The position numbers and the translations under genes are program-made. From Thermohalobaculum sp035512995 (lineage in GTDB: Bacteria > Pseudomonadota > Alphaproteobacteria > Rhodobacterales > Rhodobacteraceae), in assembly GCA_035512995.1 (NCBI GenBank), contig DATKCY010000206.1, positions 1 to 19,542 on the forward strand: a stretch of DNA of 19,542 nucleotides, written 5' to 3'. This document shows, piece by piece, positions 1-6,292 of the stretch (position 1 is the stretch's first letter; each line of letters opens with the position of its first letter). A model generated the notes under the pieces. It did not search any database. It saw only the letters and a list, made by a program, of their open reading frames with translations, and was not told where the DNA came from.

Positions 1-519
1 CGGCGAGTTGAAGATCAGCCACTTGGTCTTCGGCGTGATCGCCTTCTCCAGATCCGCCGCCCGCATCTTGAAACCGTTCTCGAGCGTCGTCTCGACGAAC
101 ACCGGCGTGCCGCCGCCCAGCATGACGATGTCCGGATAGGATACCCAGTAAGGCGCCGGGATGATCACCTCGTCGCCCGGCTCAACCGTCGCCACGAGCG
201 CGTTGTAGAGGACCTGCTTGCCGCCGGTGCCGACCGAGATCTGGCCGGGCTCGTAGTCGAGCCCGTTCTCGCGGCGGAACTTCTCGCAGACCGCGCGCTT
301 GAGCTCCGGGATGCCGTCGGGCGCCGTGTACTTCGTCCGGCCCGCGTCGATCGCGGCCTTGGCGGCCCGCTTGATGTTGTCCGGCGTGTCGAAGTCGGGC
401 TCGCCGGCGCCGAGGCCGATCACGTCGCGCCCCGCCGCCTTCAGCTCCGCCGCCTTTGTGGTGACGGCGATCGTGGGCGAGGGCTTCACCCGGGCGAGGC
501 TCTCGGCGAGGAACGGCAT
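1..519 (-). CDS. aatA: Aspartate aminotransferase (class I/II), N-terminal part
   Basis: Cytosolic PLP-dependent aminotransferase that exchanges the amino group between aspartate and 2-oxoglutarate. Only the first 173 codons are in the window; the gene continues past position 1, so the PLP-binding lysine is not visible. The start is ATG at 519-517, with a GGAG ribosome site seven bases upstream (complement of 527-530). Visible family motifs are GLGAGEPDFDTP (residues 35-46), YTAPDGIPELK, GTGGKQVLYNAL and APYWVSYPD. These match the AAT-I-gamma (AspB/AatA) group common in Alphaproteobacteria. The reading frame stays open upstream to an ATG at 735, but that extension is arginine-rich and unlike the family, so I reject it. 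A closely related class I aminotransferase specificity cannot be excluded. Confidence 0.93.
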   Translation of the reverse strand, partial: MPFLAESLARVKPSPTIAVTTKAAELKAAGRDVIGLGAGEPDFDTPDNIKRAAKAAIDAGRTKYTAPDGIPELKRAVCEKFRRENGLDYEPGQISVGTGGKQVLYNALVATVEPGDEVIIPAPYWVSYPDIVMLGGGTPVFVETTLENGFKMRAADLEKAITPKTKWLIFNSP

Positions 520-786
520 CACGGGACTCCGGATCTTGGATTGCGGGGCCCCGCTTCTACGATCCCGGGGGCGCCTCGGCAACCGGTCAGGCCTGGGGCG
601 CGCGCGGCGCGAGCGTATGCGCGCGAGGAGCCGTCCGTCGATGGTCGCGAGCCCGAACGCGATCAGCGCGAAGCCGAGATAATCGAGAAGAAGGAGGCGC
701 CCCGGATGACCGACAGGAGCGTCAGCTCGACCCATGAGCGGAGCGACGGGGTGGTGGGCGATGTGGTCGCGGCGGGCATCGGCGGG

Positions 787-815
787 TTCTCATGTCGGGT
801 CGGCCGGACTATACT
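787..815 (+). promoter_or_regulatory. Candidate sigma-70 promoter toward XRE gene
   Basis: TTCTCA at 787-792, a 17-base spacer, then TATACT at 810-815. The -10 is good and the -35 moderate. Transcription would start near 822, giving a leader of more than 200 bases before the XRE start at 1039. The same AT-rich core read on the minus strand gives TATAGT, so the region may hold back-to-back promoters. Confidence 0.35.
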
Positions 816-853
816 CTCCATGGGAGGCCGAACCACCCGAACCTTGCGGTACC

Positions 854-867
854 TTGCGGTGACGCAA
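854..867. promoter_or_regulatory. FNR/CRP-family (NnrR/Dnr-like) palindrome
   Basis: TTGCG (854-858), four bases, CGCAA (863-867): perfect five-base arms with the four-base gap typical of FNR/CRP-family operators. The TTGCG/CGCAA arms resemble the NnrR/Dnr nitric-oxide-response consensus rather than the TTGAT/ATCAA of FnrL. An extra TTGCG half-site lies ten bases upstream (844-848) within a tandem duplication of ACCTTGCGGT. Relative to the minus-strand TATAGT the centre is about 60 bases before the expected start, close to a class I activator position. Binding is inferred only. Confidence 0.35.
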
Positions 868-1038
868 ATCGTCTGCGCCTCCGGAGCGGGCGCGATTGCC
901 CGACGGCCATGCCGCAGTCGGGGCCGCCCAGCGAAGTGGCGGCCTCTCGGGAAGGCACGATATTGCGCGCGGGGAGCGCCGGTGCCGAGACCCACGCGGC
1001 CCAGGGCGAGAGAGCAGAGAATTTTGGAGGATACTCAG

Positions 1039-1428
1039 ATGGATGACTGGAGCGAGACCGCGGCGACGTTCGGCGACCGGCTTGCCGCCGCCCGCGAGGG
1101 GCAGGGGCTGAGCCAGGCCGATCTGGCGCGGAAGCTCGGGCTCAAGCTCCAGACGATCCGCAACTGGGAGGACGACCGCGCCGAGCCGCGCGCCAACAAG
1201 CTGCAGATGGTGGCGGGATTCCTGAACGTCTCGATGGTCTGGCTGATGACCGGGATCGGAGACGGCGGGCCCGAGCCGCGCACCGAGGACGGAGAGGGGA
1301 CGCTCGGCCCGACCGTCAAGGAGCTGCTGGCGGAGCTCCGCGAGCTCCGGCTCGGACAGATGCGCGCGGCCGAGCGCATGGCCTCGCTCGAGAAGCGGCT
1401 TCGGCACCTCACCGGCGCCCCTATCTGA
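1039..1428 (+). CDS. XRE-family HTH transcriptional regulator
   Basis: A 129-residue DNA-binding protein. Residues about 12-70 form a Cro/C1-type helix-turn-helix (FGDRLAAAREGQGLSQADLA, then LKLQTIRNWEDDRAEPRANK). The C-terminus from about residue 93 is a charged, probably coiled-coil helix (KELLAELRELRL onward) that may mediate dimerisation. The N-terminal style, with MDDWSETAATFGDR and a WEDDRAEPRA recognition segment, is typical of a conserved Rhodobacteraceae regulator with no assigned target that I know of. The start at 1039 has GGAGG at 1026-1030, eight bases upstream. An in-frame ATG at 706 would give a 240-residue form, but the added sequence is cysteine- and arginine-rich and atypical. 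It lies upstream of sdhE in the same orientation with a 91-base gap that has its own promoter, so it is probably a separate unit. Confidence 0.9.
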   Translation: MDDWSETAATFGDRLAAAREGQGLSQADLARKLGLKLQTIRNWEDDRAEPRANKLQMVAGFLNVSMVWLMTGIGDGGPEPRTEDGEGTLGPTVKELLAELRELRLGQMRAAERMASLEKRLRHLTGAPI

Positions 1429-1441
1429 CCGGGGCCGGAGC

Positions 1442-1472
1442 GGCGGTGGCCACCCGCGCTGCGCGGGCCGCC
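1442..1472 (+). terminator. Possible hairpin terminator after XRE gene
   Basis: An outer GGCGG/CCGCC pair (1442-1446 with 1468-1472) encloses an inner six-base stem CCCGCG/CGCGGG (1453-1458 with 1462-1467) with a three-base loop. There is no T-tract directly after it, so intrinsic termination is uncertain. Confidence 0.25.
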
Positions 1473-1485
1473 TCGCGCGCGGGCT

Positions 1486-1513
1486 TTGCCTGACCGCCCG
1501 GCTGCCGTATAGA
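1486..1513 (+). promoter_or_regulatory. Promoter of sdhE, apparently leaderless
   Basis: TTGCCT (1486-1491), a 16-base spacer, TATAGA (1508-1513). A transcript would begin about 6-8 bases later, at or next to the sdhE ATG (1520-1522). No Shine-Dalgarno sequence fits between the -10 and the ATG, consistent with a leaderless message. Confidence 0.5.
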
Positions 1514-1519
1514 CGTCCC

Positions 1520-1801
1520 ATGACCGACACCACCCGCCCGGACCCGGAAACCCCGGATGTCGAGCTTCGACGGCTGCGGCTGCGCAGCTGGCGGCGCGGC
1601 ATGCGCGAGATGGACCTGATCCTCGGCGCGTTCGCCGATGCCGAGCTGGCGCCCATGCCGGCCGCCGGGCGCGAGGCCTATCGCGCGTTCCTCGACGAGA
1701 ACGACCAGGCGCTCTACGCTTGGGTCACCGCGGCGGAGGCGGCGCCTGCGCGCCACCGCGCGATGGTCGCGCGCATCCGCGCGTTCCACTGCATCGACTG
1801 A
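1520..1801 (+). CDS. sdhE: Succinate dehydrogenase assembly factor SdhE
   Basis: A 93-residue cytosolic protein of the SdhE/Sdh5 (DUF339, YgfY) family, which helps attach FAD covalently to the succinate dehydrogenase flavoprotein. The family core is visible: RLRLRSWRRGMREMDLILG (about residues 17-36, containing the RGxxE/D-like segment RGMREMD), followed by an acidic helix region with FLDENDQALYAWV. The length is normal for the family. The start at 1520 follows the probable transcription start immediately. The mmsB-like gene begins 13 bases after the stop, so the two are probably co-transcribed. Family assignment is strong; role is from established knowledge. Confidence 0.9.
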   Translation: MTDTTRPDPETPDVELRRLRLRSWRRGMREMDLILGAFADAELAPMPAAGREAYRAFLDENDQALYAWVTAAEAAPARHRAMVARIRAFHCID

Positions 1802-1814
1802 CGGGGAGGAGCGG

Positions 1815-2723
1815 ATGGCGAAGATCGGCTTCATCGGGCTCGGCAACATGGGCCTGCCGATGGCGAAGAACCTTGTTGGCGCCGGGCACGCGGTGACCGG
1901 GTTCGACCTCGCGACCCAGGCGCTCGGCGCCCTCGGCGAGGCGGGCGGGACGGGAGTCGCGACGGCGGCGGAGGCGGTCGCCGGCGCCGAGGTCGTGGTC
2001 TCGGCGCTGCCCGCCGCGCGGCATGTCGAGGCCGTCTATCTGGGCGAGGAGGGCGTGCTCGCCGCGGCCGAGCCCGGCACGCTCTTCATCGACTGCACCA
2101 CCGTCGATGTCGCCAGCGCCCGGCGCATCGCCGCCGCGGCCGAGGAGCGCGGCATGGCGATGGTCGACAGCCCGATGTCGGGCGGGGTGGGCGGCGCGGT
2201 CGCCGGCACGCTGACCTTCATGGTCGGCGGCCCGGCCGAGGCGTTCGAGTGCGCGCGCCCGGTGCTCGAGGCCATGGGCAAGAACATCTTCCACGCCGGC
2301 GACGCGGGCGCGGGGTCTGCCGCGAAGATCTGCAACAACATGATGCTGGCGGTGCAGATGATCGCGGTCAGCGAGGGCTTCAACCTGGCGGCCCGGCTTG
2401 GGCTCGAGGCCCAGAAGCTCTACGAGATCTCGTCGACCGCGACGGCGCGCTGCTGGTCGCTCAACGACTACTGCCCGGCGCCGGGTCCCGTGCCCAAGGC
2501 GCCGTCGAACCGGGACTACGAGCCGGGCTTCTCGGCGGCCCTGATGCTCAAGGACCTGAGAATCGCGATGCAGGCGGCCGATGCGGCCGGCGCCTGCGCG
2601 CCGATGGGCGCCCAGGCGACGCAGCTCTACGCCCTCATGGATCTCGCCGGTCATTCCGGCAAGGACTTCTCGGGGATAATCCGCCTGCTGGAGGGCGGTT
2701 TACGCGCGAGTCCCGAAACGTGA
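1815..2723 (+). CDS. mmsB: 3-hydroxyisobutyrate dehydrogenase family oxidoreductase
   Basis: A 302-residue beta-hydroxyacid dehydrogenase that would oxidise 3-hydroxyisobutyrate to methylmalonate semialdehyde with NAD+ in valine catabolism. The Rossmann motif GFIGLGNMGLPMAKNL is at residues 5-20. The substrate-binding signature DSPMSGGVGGAVAGTLTFM lies near residues 118-136. The catalytic lysine is K171 in GSAAKICNNM. Length is normal and the C-terminus includes the expected KDLRIAMQAA helix. GGAGG at 1805-1809 lies five bases before the ATG. It follows sdhE by 13 bases. No other valine-degradation gene is present here, so a related substrate is possible, but K171, CNNM and KDL support the HIBADH subfamily well. 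Confidence 0.9.
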   Translation: MAKIGFIGLGNMGLPMAKNLVGAGHAVTGFDLATQALGALGEAGGTGVATAAEAVAGAEVVVSALPAARHVEAVYLGEEGVLAAAEPGTLFIDCTTVDVASARRIAAAAEERGMAMVDSPMSGGVGGAVAGTLTFMVGGPAEAFECARPVLEAMGKNIFHAGDAGAGSAAKICNNMMLAVQMIAVSEGFNLAARLGLEAQKLYEISSTATARCWSLNDYCPAPGPVPKAPSNRDYEPGFSAALMLKDLRIAMQAADAAGACAPMGAQATQLYALMDLAGHSGKDFSGIIRLLEGGLRASPET

Positions 2724-2770
2724 CATCGCCGGGCCGGCGCCGTTAACGCTGTGTTTTCAGAGGCGCAGTC

Positions 2771-2796
2771 AGCTTGTTCTCGAATTGAGGCAAGCT
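2771..2796. promoter_or_regulatory. Dyad upstream of MarR gene, candidate operator
   Basis: AGCTTG (2771-2776) and CAAGCT (2791-2796) are perfect six-base inverted arms. CTC and GAG inside them extend the dyad. The element ends 14 bases before the MarR-type start codon at 2811. MarR regulators commonly bind such dyads at their own promoters, so autoregulation is a reasonable inference. Confidence 0.35.
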
Positions 2797-2810
2797 GTCG
2801 GAAAAAGATC

Positions 2811-3305
2811 ATGAGCAAGACGGCCGTTCGCGCTGACGCCGCGGTGGAGTCGGATCCGGTTTCTCCTTATCTCGAAATGCTCGCGCTGATCGAGCGTCTT
2901 CACCGCCTGCTGCTCGACGTCGTCAAGGACGAGTTCGAGCGCCTTCAGATCGTCGAGGTCAATCCGGTTCAGGGGCTCTTGCTCTTCAACATCGGCGACA
3001 GGGTCCTCACCGCCGGAGAGCTGAAGACGCGGGGGTACTACCAGGGCTCCAACGTCTCCTACAACCTGAAGAAGCTCGTCACCGGCGGCTTCGTGCACCA
3101 CCAGCGCTCGAAGGTCGACCGCCGCTCCGTCCGGGTGCAGCTGACCGCCAAGGGGCAGGGGATCTGCACTATCGTGAAAGCGCTTGTGGACAAGCACGCG
3201 AGCGAGCTGACCGGCAGGCTGAGCCCCGAGGAACTCGAGCGGGTCAACGGCAACCTGAAGCGGATCGAGCGCTTCTGGGCGGACTCGATCCGCTACACCT
3301 ACTGA
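2811..3305 (+). CDS. MarR-family winged-helix regulator, LdtR-like
   Basis: A 164-residue winged-helix regulator. The DNA-binding core is unusually close to LdtR of Liberibacter/Rhizobiales: NPVQGLLLFNIGD, LTAGELKTRGYYQGSNVSYN (recognition helix), and a wing with SKVDRRSVRVQLTAKG. LdtR was described as controlling an L,D-transpeptidase and stress tolerance, so a cell-wall role here is inference. A leading helix (PYLEMLALIERLHRLLLDVV) and a trailing helix probably form the dimer interface. I chose ATG 2811. A GTG at 2751 would add 20 residues and would place the upstream dyad inside the gene. The ribosome site is weak (GGAAAA). The next gene downstream encodes a RodZ-like morphogenesis protein. 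Confidence 0.88.
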   Translation: MSKTAVRADAAVESDPVSPYLEMLALIERLHRLLLDVVKDEFERLQIVEVNPVQGLLLFNIGDRVLTAGELKTRGYYQGSNVSYNLKKLVTGGFVHHQRSKVDRRSVRVQLTAKGQGICTIVKALVDKHASELTGRLSPEELERVNGNLKRIERFWADSIRYTY

Positions 3306-3311
3306 GGACAC

Positions 3312-3347
3312 GGCCGGCTGGAGCCCCGCGGGCCGGGCCCGCCGGCC
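3312..3347 (+). terminator. GC-rich hairpin after MarR gene
   Basis: GGCCGGC (3312-3318) pairs with GCCGGCC (3341-3347). The enclosed sequence contains a further self-complementary run, GCGGGCC with GGCCCGC. It starts seven bases after the stop codon. No T-tract follows, so factor-independent termination is uncertain. Confidence 0.3.
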
Positions 3348-3434
3348 GGTCCCGCCACGCGCCGCCCCGCCGGCCGCGACGCGGCTCCGCAGCGGGTGCG
3401 GCCCGGTCGTTCTCGTTCCGCCCGAGCCCGTCGA

Positions 3435-3548
3435 TTTTCCGGAAGTCAAGACCGGAACGATCCATGCTCCGCCGCGTTTTTCAGAGACAACGCGCAATCG
3501 GTGTCGGAGCGCCGCGCGCGGTTTTCCGGAAGGAAAACGGAGCGGACG
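3435..3548. repeat. Repeated TTTTCCGGAAG boxes before rodZ-like gene
   Basis: The 11-base box TTTTCCGGAAG occurs at 3435-3445 and 3532-3542, spaced 97 bases apart. The second copy sits inside a perfect inverted repeat, GTTTTCC (3531-3537) and GGAAAAC (3542-3548) around GGAA. It ends 34 bases before the ATG at 3583. Placement and symmetry suggest an operator. The 3306-3582 interval holds no gene that I can see. Confidence 0.35.
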
Positions 3549-3582
3549 GCACCGCGCGGGTGCCACGGGCGAGGACGGGACC

Positions 3583-5040
3583 ATGACGGCCGGACGGAAG
3601 AGCAACAGCGTTCGCATCCCGACTGGTGATGGATCAAAACCGTCCAAGACCGGGCCCTTCGCCGTTGATGATGATGCGGTTTCTTGCAATAGTGGCGAGA
3701 GCAAACAAACAACGAGTTCGCAGGCTGGCATTGCGGATCGGGCAGAGGCAGGCGATGGAGTGTCCGAGGTGAGCCTCGAGGGAATGGACGACTACGCGTT
3801 CACGCTCGGCGACGAGATGCGTGAGCGGCGGGCCTCGCTCGGACTTGGTCTCGAAGATGCCGAACGCGATCTGCGGATCCGCGCGGGCACGATCCTCGCG
3901 ATCGAGAGCGGAGACCTGAGCGGGTTTCCCAGCGAGGGCGTGATCCCCGGCTATGTTCGCAGCTACTCGCGCTATCTCGGCCTGGACCCGCAGCGCTCCT
4001 ACCGCCGGTTCTGCGACGAGACGGGCTTCAGATCCTCGTCGGCCGCCGCGAGCGGCCGGGCGGGCGGCAACGCCGGCCGCGGCCGCACCGGCGCCGACCT
4101 GACCCGGTCGCGCTTTGCGCCGCCGCCGGCGCCCGACCGCATCGGCAGCCGCGTCTCGCTCGGCGCGCTCGGCTCCGGCGTCGCGCTGATCGCGCTCGTG
4201 GGCGGGCTCTCCTACGGCGGCTACCAGCTCCTCCAGGACATCCAGAAGGTCGGCATGGCGCCGCTGCCCGAGGTGCCGGAGGTCGTGGTCGAGACCGAGA
4301 CCTCGCCGGATGAGGTGGTCCGCACCGCCTCCGCCGACGGCGGCGCCGCACGACCCGATGCCAGCGCCTACGAGGACGGGGGGATCCTGACCCTCTCGGC
4401 CGCGACCGACCCGCTGCCCCCGCGCCTGACCTCGCGCGACGGCCCGATTGCCGATCTCGACCCGAACGAAAGCGGTCTCTTCGCCGGTGTCGGTCAGCTC
4501 GACCCGCTCGACCCGCGTCGCGACGGGCCGCCGCCGGCCGAGGTGGCCGCGGCCGAGGAGACGGCGAAGACGCCGGCCTCGCCGTCCGGCTGGGACGACG
4601 GCGTGCTGCTCGCCAGCCTCTCGGCCGAGGCGCTGTCGGCCGAGCCGCCGACCGACGCGGAGCTCCTGACCATGTCGGCCCGCGCCGAGACGCAGGCGCT
4701 GGCGCCGAAGTCCCAGTCGACCATGATCCGGGCGACCGCCGAGGCGTGGATCCGCGTCCGCGACGGCGACGGGACCGTGGTCTTCGAGGGCATCCTTGCC
4801 CCGGGCGAGACCTTCGAGCTGCCCGAGCGCATGAGCGCGCCCGAGCTCCGGGCCGGCAACGCAGGCGGCGTCTTCATCGCCATCGGCGGCGAGAGCTACG
4901 GGCCGGTCGGTGCGCCGGGGCAGGTGGTCAACGACATCTCGCTCGAGGAGGAGGACGTGCGCGAGGCGTTCCCGGCCGCCGAGCGCATCGAGCCTGCCTC
5001 GGTCGACGGTCCGGTGCAGCGGGCCCAGGCGACCCTGTAG
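3583..5040 (+). CDS. RodZ-like membrane HTH protein (DUF4115)
   Basis: A 485-residue bitopic inner-membrane protein. It has an N-terminal HTH_25 domain (about residues 72-148: FTLGDEMRERRASLGLGLED, then VIPGYVRSYSRYLGLDP), a hydrophobic membrane segment (about 190-215: SLGALGSGVALIALVGGLSY), a long acidic proline/alanine-rich linker and a C-terminal DUF4115 beta domain (about 370-470: AEAWIRVRDGDGTVVFEGIL). RodZ links MreB to the cell-wall elongation machinery. A RodZ-type gene directly before ispG also occurs in E. coli, which supports the call. The first 60 or so codons use many A/T-ending codons, unlike the rest. A GTG at 3769 with GGAG at 3757-3760 and a possible promoter at 3665-3693 is an alternative start, giving 423 residues. 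Confidence 0.85.
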   Translation: MTAGRKSNSVRIPTGDGSKPSKTGPFAVDDDAVSCNSGESKQTTSSQAGIADRAEAGDGVSEVSLEGMDDYAFTLGDEMRERRASLGLGLEDAERDLRIRAGTILAIESGDLSGFPSEGVIPGYVRSYSRYLGLDPQRSYRRFCDETGFRSSSAAASGRAGGNAGRGRTGADLTRSRFAPPPAPDRIGSRVSLGALGSGVALIALVGGLSYGGYQLLQDIQKVGMAPLPEVPEVVVETETSPDEVVRTASADGGAARPDASAYEDGGILTLSAATDPLPPRLTSRDGPIADLDPNESGLFAGVGQLDPLDPRRDGPPPAEVAAAEETAKTPASPSGWDDGVLLASLSAEALSAEPPTDAELLTMSARAETQALAPKSQSTMIRATAEAWIRVRDGDGTVVFEGILAPGETFELPERMSAPELRAGNAGGVFIAIGGESYGPVGAPGQVVNDISLEEEDVREAFPAAERIEPASVDGPVQRAQATL

Positions 5041-5054
5041 CGCGTCGCGCCGGA

Positions 5055-5083
5055 TGGACAGGCGCGCCCAGCGCCCTTATCTA
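5055..5083 (+). promoter_or_regulatory. Promoter of ispG unit
   Basis: TGGACA (5055-5060), a 17-base spacer, TATCTA (5078-5083). Five of six bases match the -35 consensus. Transcription should begin near 5090, directly at the ATG of a 14-codon upstream ORF (5091). Confidence 0.45.
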
Positions 5084-5090
5084 TCGCGCA

Positions 5091-5135
5091 ATGACCATCC
5101 TGTCCCTCGCCGCGACACCCGAGGCCCGGCCATGA
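5091..5135 (+). CDS. Possible leaderless 14-codon ORF coupled to ispG
   Basis: A short ORF encoding MTILSLAATPEARP. Its ATG lies seven bases after the -10 of the candidate promoter, so it would be read as a leaderless message. Its TGA (5133-5135) overlaps the ispG ATG (5132-5134) as ATGA, the usual geometry for translational coupling. The GAGG ribosome site of ispG (5121-5124) lies inside it. Translation is unproven, and the ORF is short enough to arise by chance. Confidence 0.3.
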   Translation: MTILSLAATPEARP

Positions 5136-6292
5136 ACAGCGTTCGCCCCTGGCGCGACATCCATCGCCGCCGGAGCCGGAAGATCCGCGTGGGCCCGGTC
5201 GAGGTCGGCGGCGACGCGCCGATCAGCGTGCAGACGATGACCAACACGCTGACGACCGACGTCTCCGGCACAATCGCCCAGATCCAGCGCTGCGCCGAGG
5301 CCGGCGCCGACATCGTCCGCGTCTCCTGCCCCGACCGCGAGTCCGCCCTGGCGCTGCGGCAGATCGTGCCGGCGGTCGACGTGCCGATCGTCGCGGACAT
5401 CCACTTCCACTTCAAGCGCGCGATCGAGGCGGCGGAGGCCGGCGCCGCGTGCCTGCGCATCAATCCCGGAAACATCGGCTCGGAGGAGCGCGTGCGCGAG
5501 GTGATCCGCGCGGCGCGCGACCACGGCTGCTCGATCAGGATCGGCGTCAACGCCGGCTCGCTCGAGAAGGATCTGCTCGAGCGCTACCGCGAGCCGTGCC
5601 CCGAGGCGATGGTCGAGAGCGCGCTCGACCACATGAAGATCCTCCAGGACAACGACTTCCACGAGTTCAAGATCAGCGTGAAGGCGTCGGACGTGTTCCT
5701 CGCGGCCGCCGCCTACCAGAGCCTCGCCGAGGTCTGCGACGCGCCGATCCACCTCGGCATCACCGAGGCCGGCGGGCTGACGAGCGGCACGGTGAAGTCC
5801 GCGATCGGGCTCGGCAACCTGCTCTGGATGGGCATCGGCGACACGCTGCGCGTCTCGCTCTCGGCCGATCCGGTCGAGGAGGTGCGCGTCGGCTTCGAGA
5901 TCCTGAAGGCGCTCGGGCTCCGCCACCGCGGCGTCAACATCATCTCGTGCCCGTCCTGCGCTCGGCAGGGTTTCGACGTGATCGAGACGGTCAAGGCGCT
6001 CGAGGAGCGGCTCGAGCACATCCGCACGCCGATGTCGCTCTCGATCATCGGCTGCGTCGTCAACGGTCCGGGCGAGGCGCTGATGACCGACATCGGCTGG
6101 ACCGGCGGCGGCGCCGGCCACGGCATGGTCTACCTGGCCGGCAAGCAGAACCACAAGCACGACAACGCCTCGATGATCGACCACATCGTCGAGCTGGTCG
6201 AGAAGCGCGCGGCCGAGATCGAGGCGGGCGAGGCCGAAAAGCCCGCCGCCGAGCCTGCCGCCGAGCCGGGCGCCAGCCACGCGGCCGAGTGA
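5132..6292 (+). CDS. ispG: 4-hydroxy-3-methylbut-2-enyl-diphosphate synthase
   Basis: IspG (GcpE), 386 residues, catalyses the penultimate step of the MEP pathway, converting 2-C-methyl-erythritol 2,4-cyclodiphosphate to HMBPP with a [4Fe-4S] cluster. The cluster ligands are visible: C273 and C276 in CPSCARQGFDV, C308 and E315 in CVVNGPGEA. These match E. coli C270, C273, C305 and E312. The TIM-barrel part carries SVQTMTNTLTTDV, ADIHFHFKRAIEAAEAG, INPGNIG and FKISVKASD. The C-terminal tail after VELVEKRAAEIE is an alanine/glutamate/proline-rich extension beyond the usual end. The start at 5132 has GAGG at 5121-5124. The DUF1499 gene overlaps the stop codon. Confidence 0.97.
   Translation: MNSVRPWRDIHRRRSRKIRVGPVEVGGDAPISVQTMTNTLTTDVSGTIAQIQRCAEAGADIVRVSCPDRESALALRQIVPAVDVPIVADIHFHFKRAIEAAEAGAACLRINPGNIGSEERVREVIRAARDHGCSIRIGVNAGSLEKDLLERYREPCPEAMVESALDHMKILQDNDFHEFKISVKASDVFLAAAAYQSLAEVCDAPIHLGITEAGGLTSGTVKSAIGLGNLLWMGIGDTLRVSLSADPVEEVRVGFEILKALGLRHRGVNIISCPSCARQGFDVIETVKALEERLEHIRTPMSLSIIGCVVNGPGEALMTDIGWTGGGAGHGMVYLAGKQNHKHDNASMIDHIVELVEKRAAEIEAGEAEKPAAEPAAEPGASHAAE

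Larger units (their letters stand above)
520..1038. other. Gene-poor regulatory stretch between aatA and XRE gene
   Basis: About 520 bases without a convincing gene. It holds a plus-strand promoter candidate (787-815), a minus-strand -10-like TATAGT (complement of 808-813), a tandem 10-base repeat (842-861) and an NnrR/Dnr-like palindrome (854-867). A 38-codon hydrophobic minus-strand ORF (779 down to 663) starts about 22 bases after the expected minus-strand transcription start. A plus-strand ATG at 706 with a good AAGGAGG site opens in frame with the downstream XRE gene, but its sequence does not look like protein after about 30 codons. Confidence 0.5.

Noticed and set aside
706..1038. N-terminal extension of the XRE protein from ATG 706 with AAGGAGG
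   Set aside because: The ribosome site is good, but after about 30 residues the translation is arginine- and cysteine-rich with poor codon use, and ATG 1039 has its own GGAGG and the conserved protein start.
2751..2810. GTG start for the LdtR-like gene
   Set aside because: It would add 20 residues not typical of the family and place the upstream dyad in coding sequence; ATG 2811 fits the family start better.
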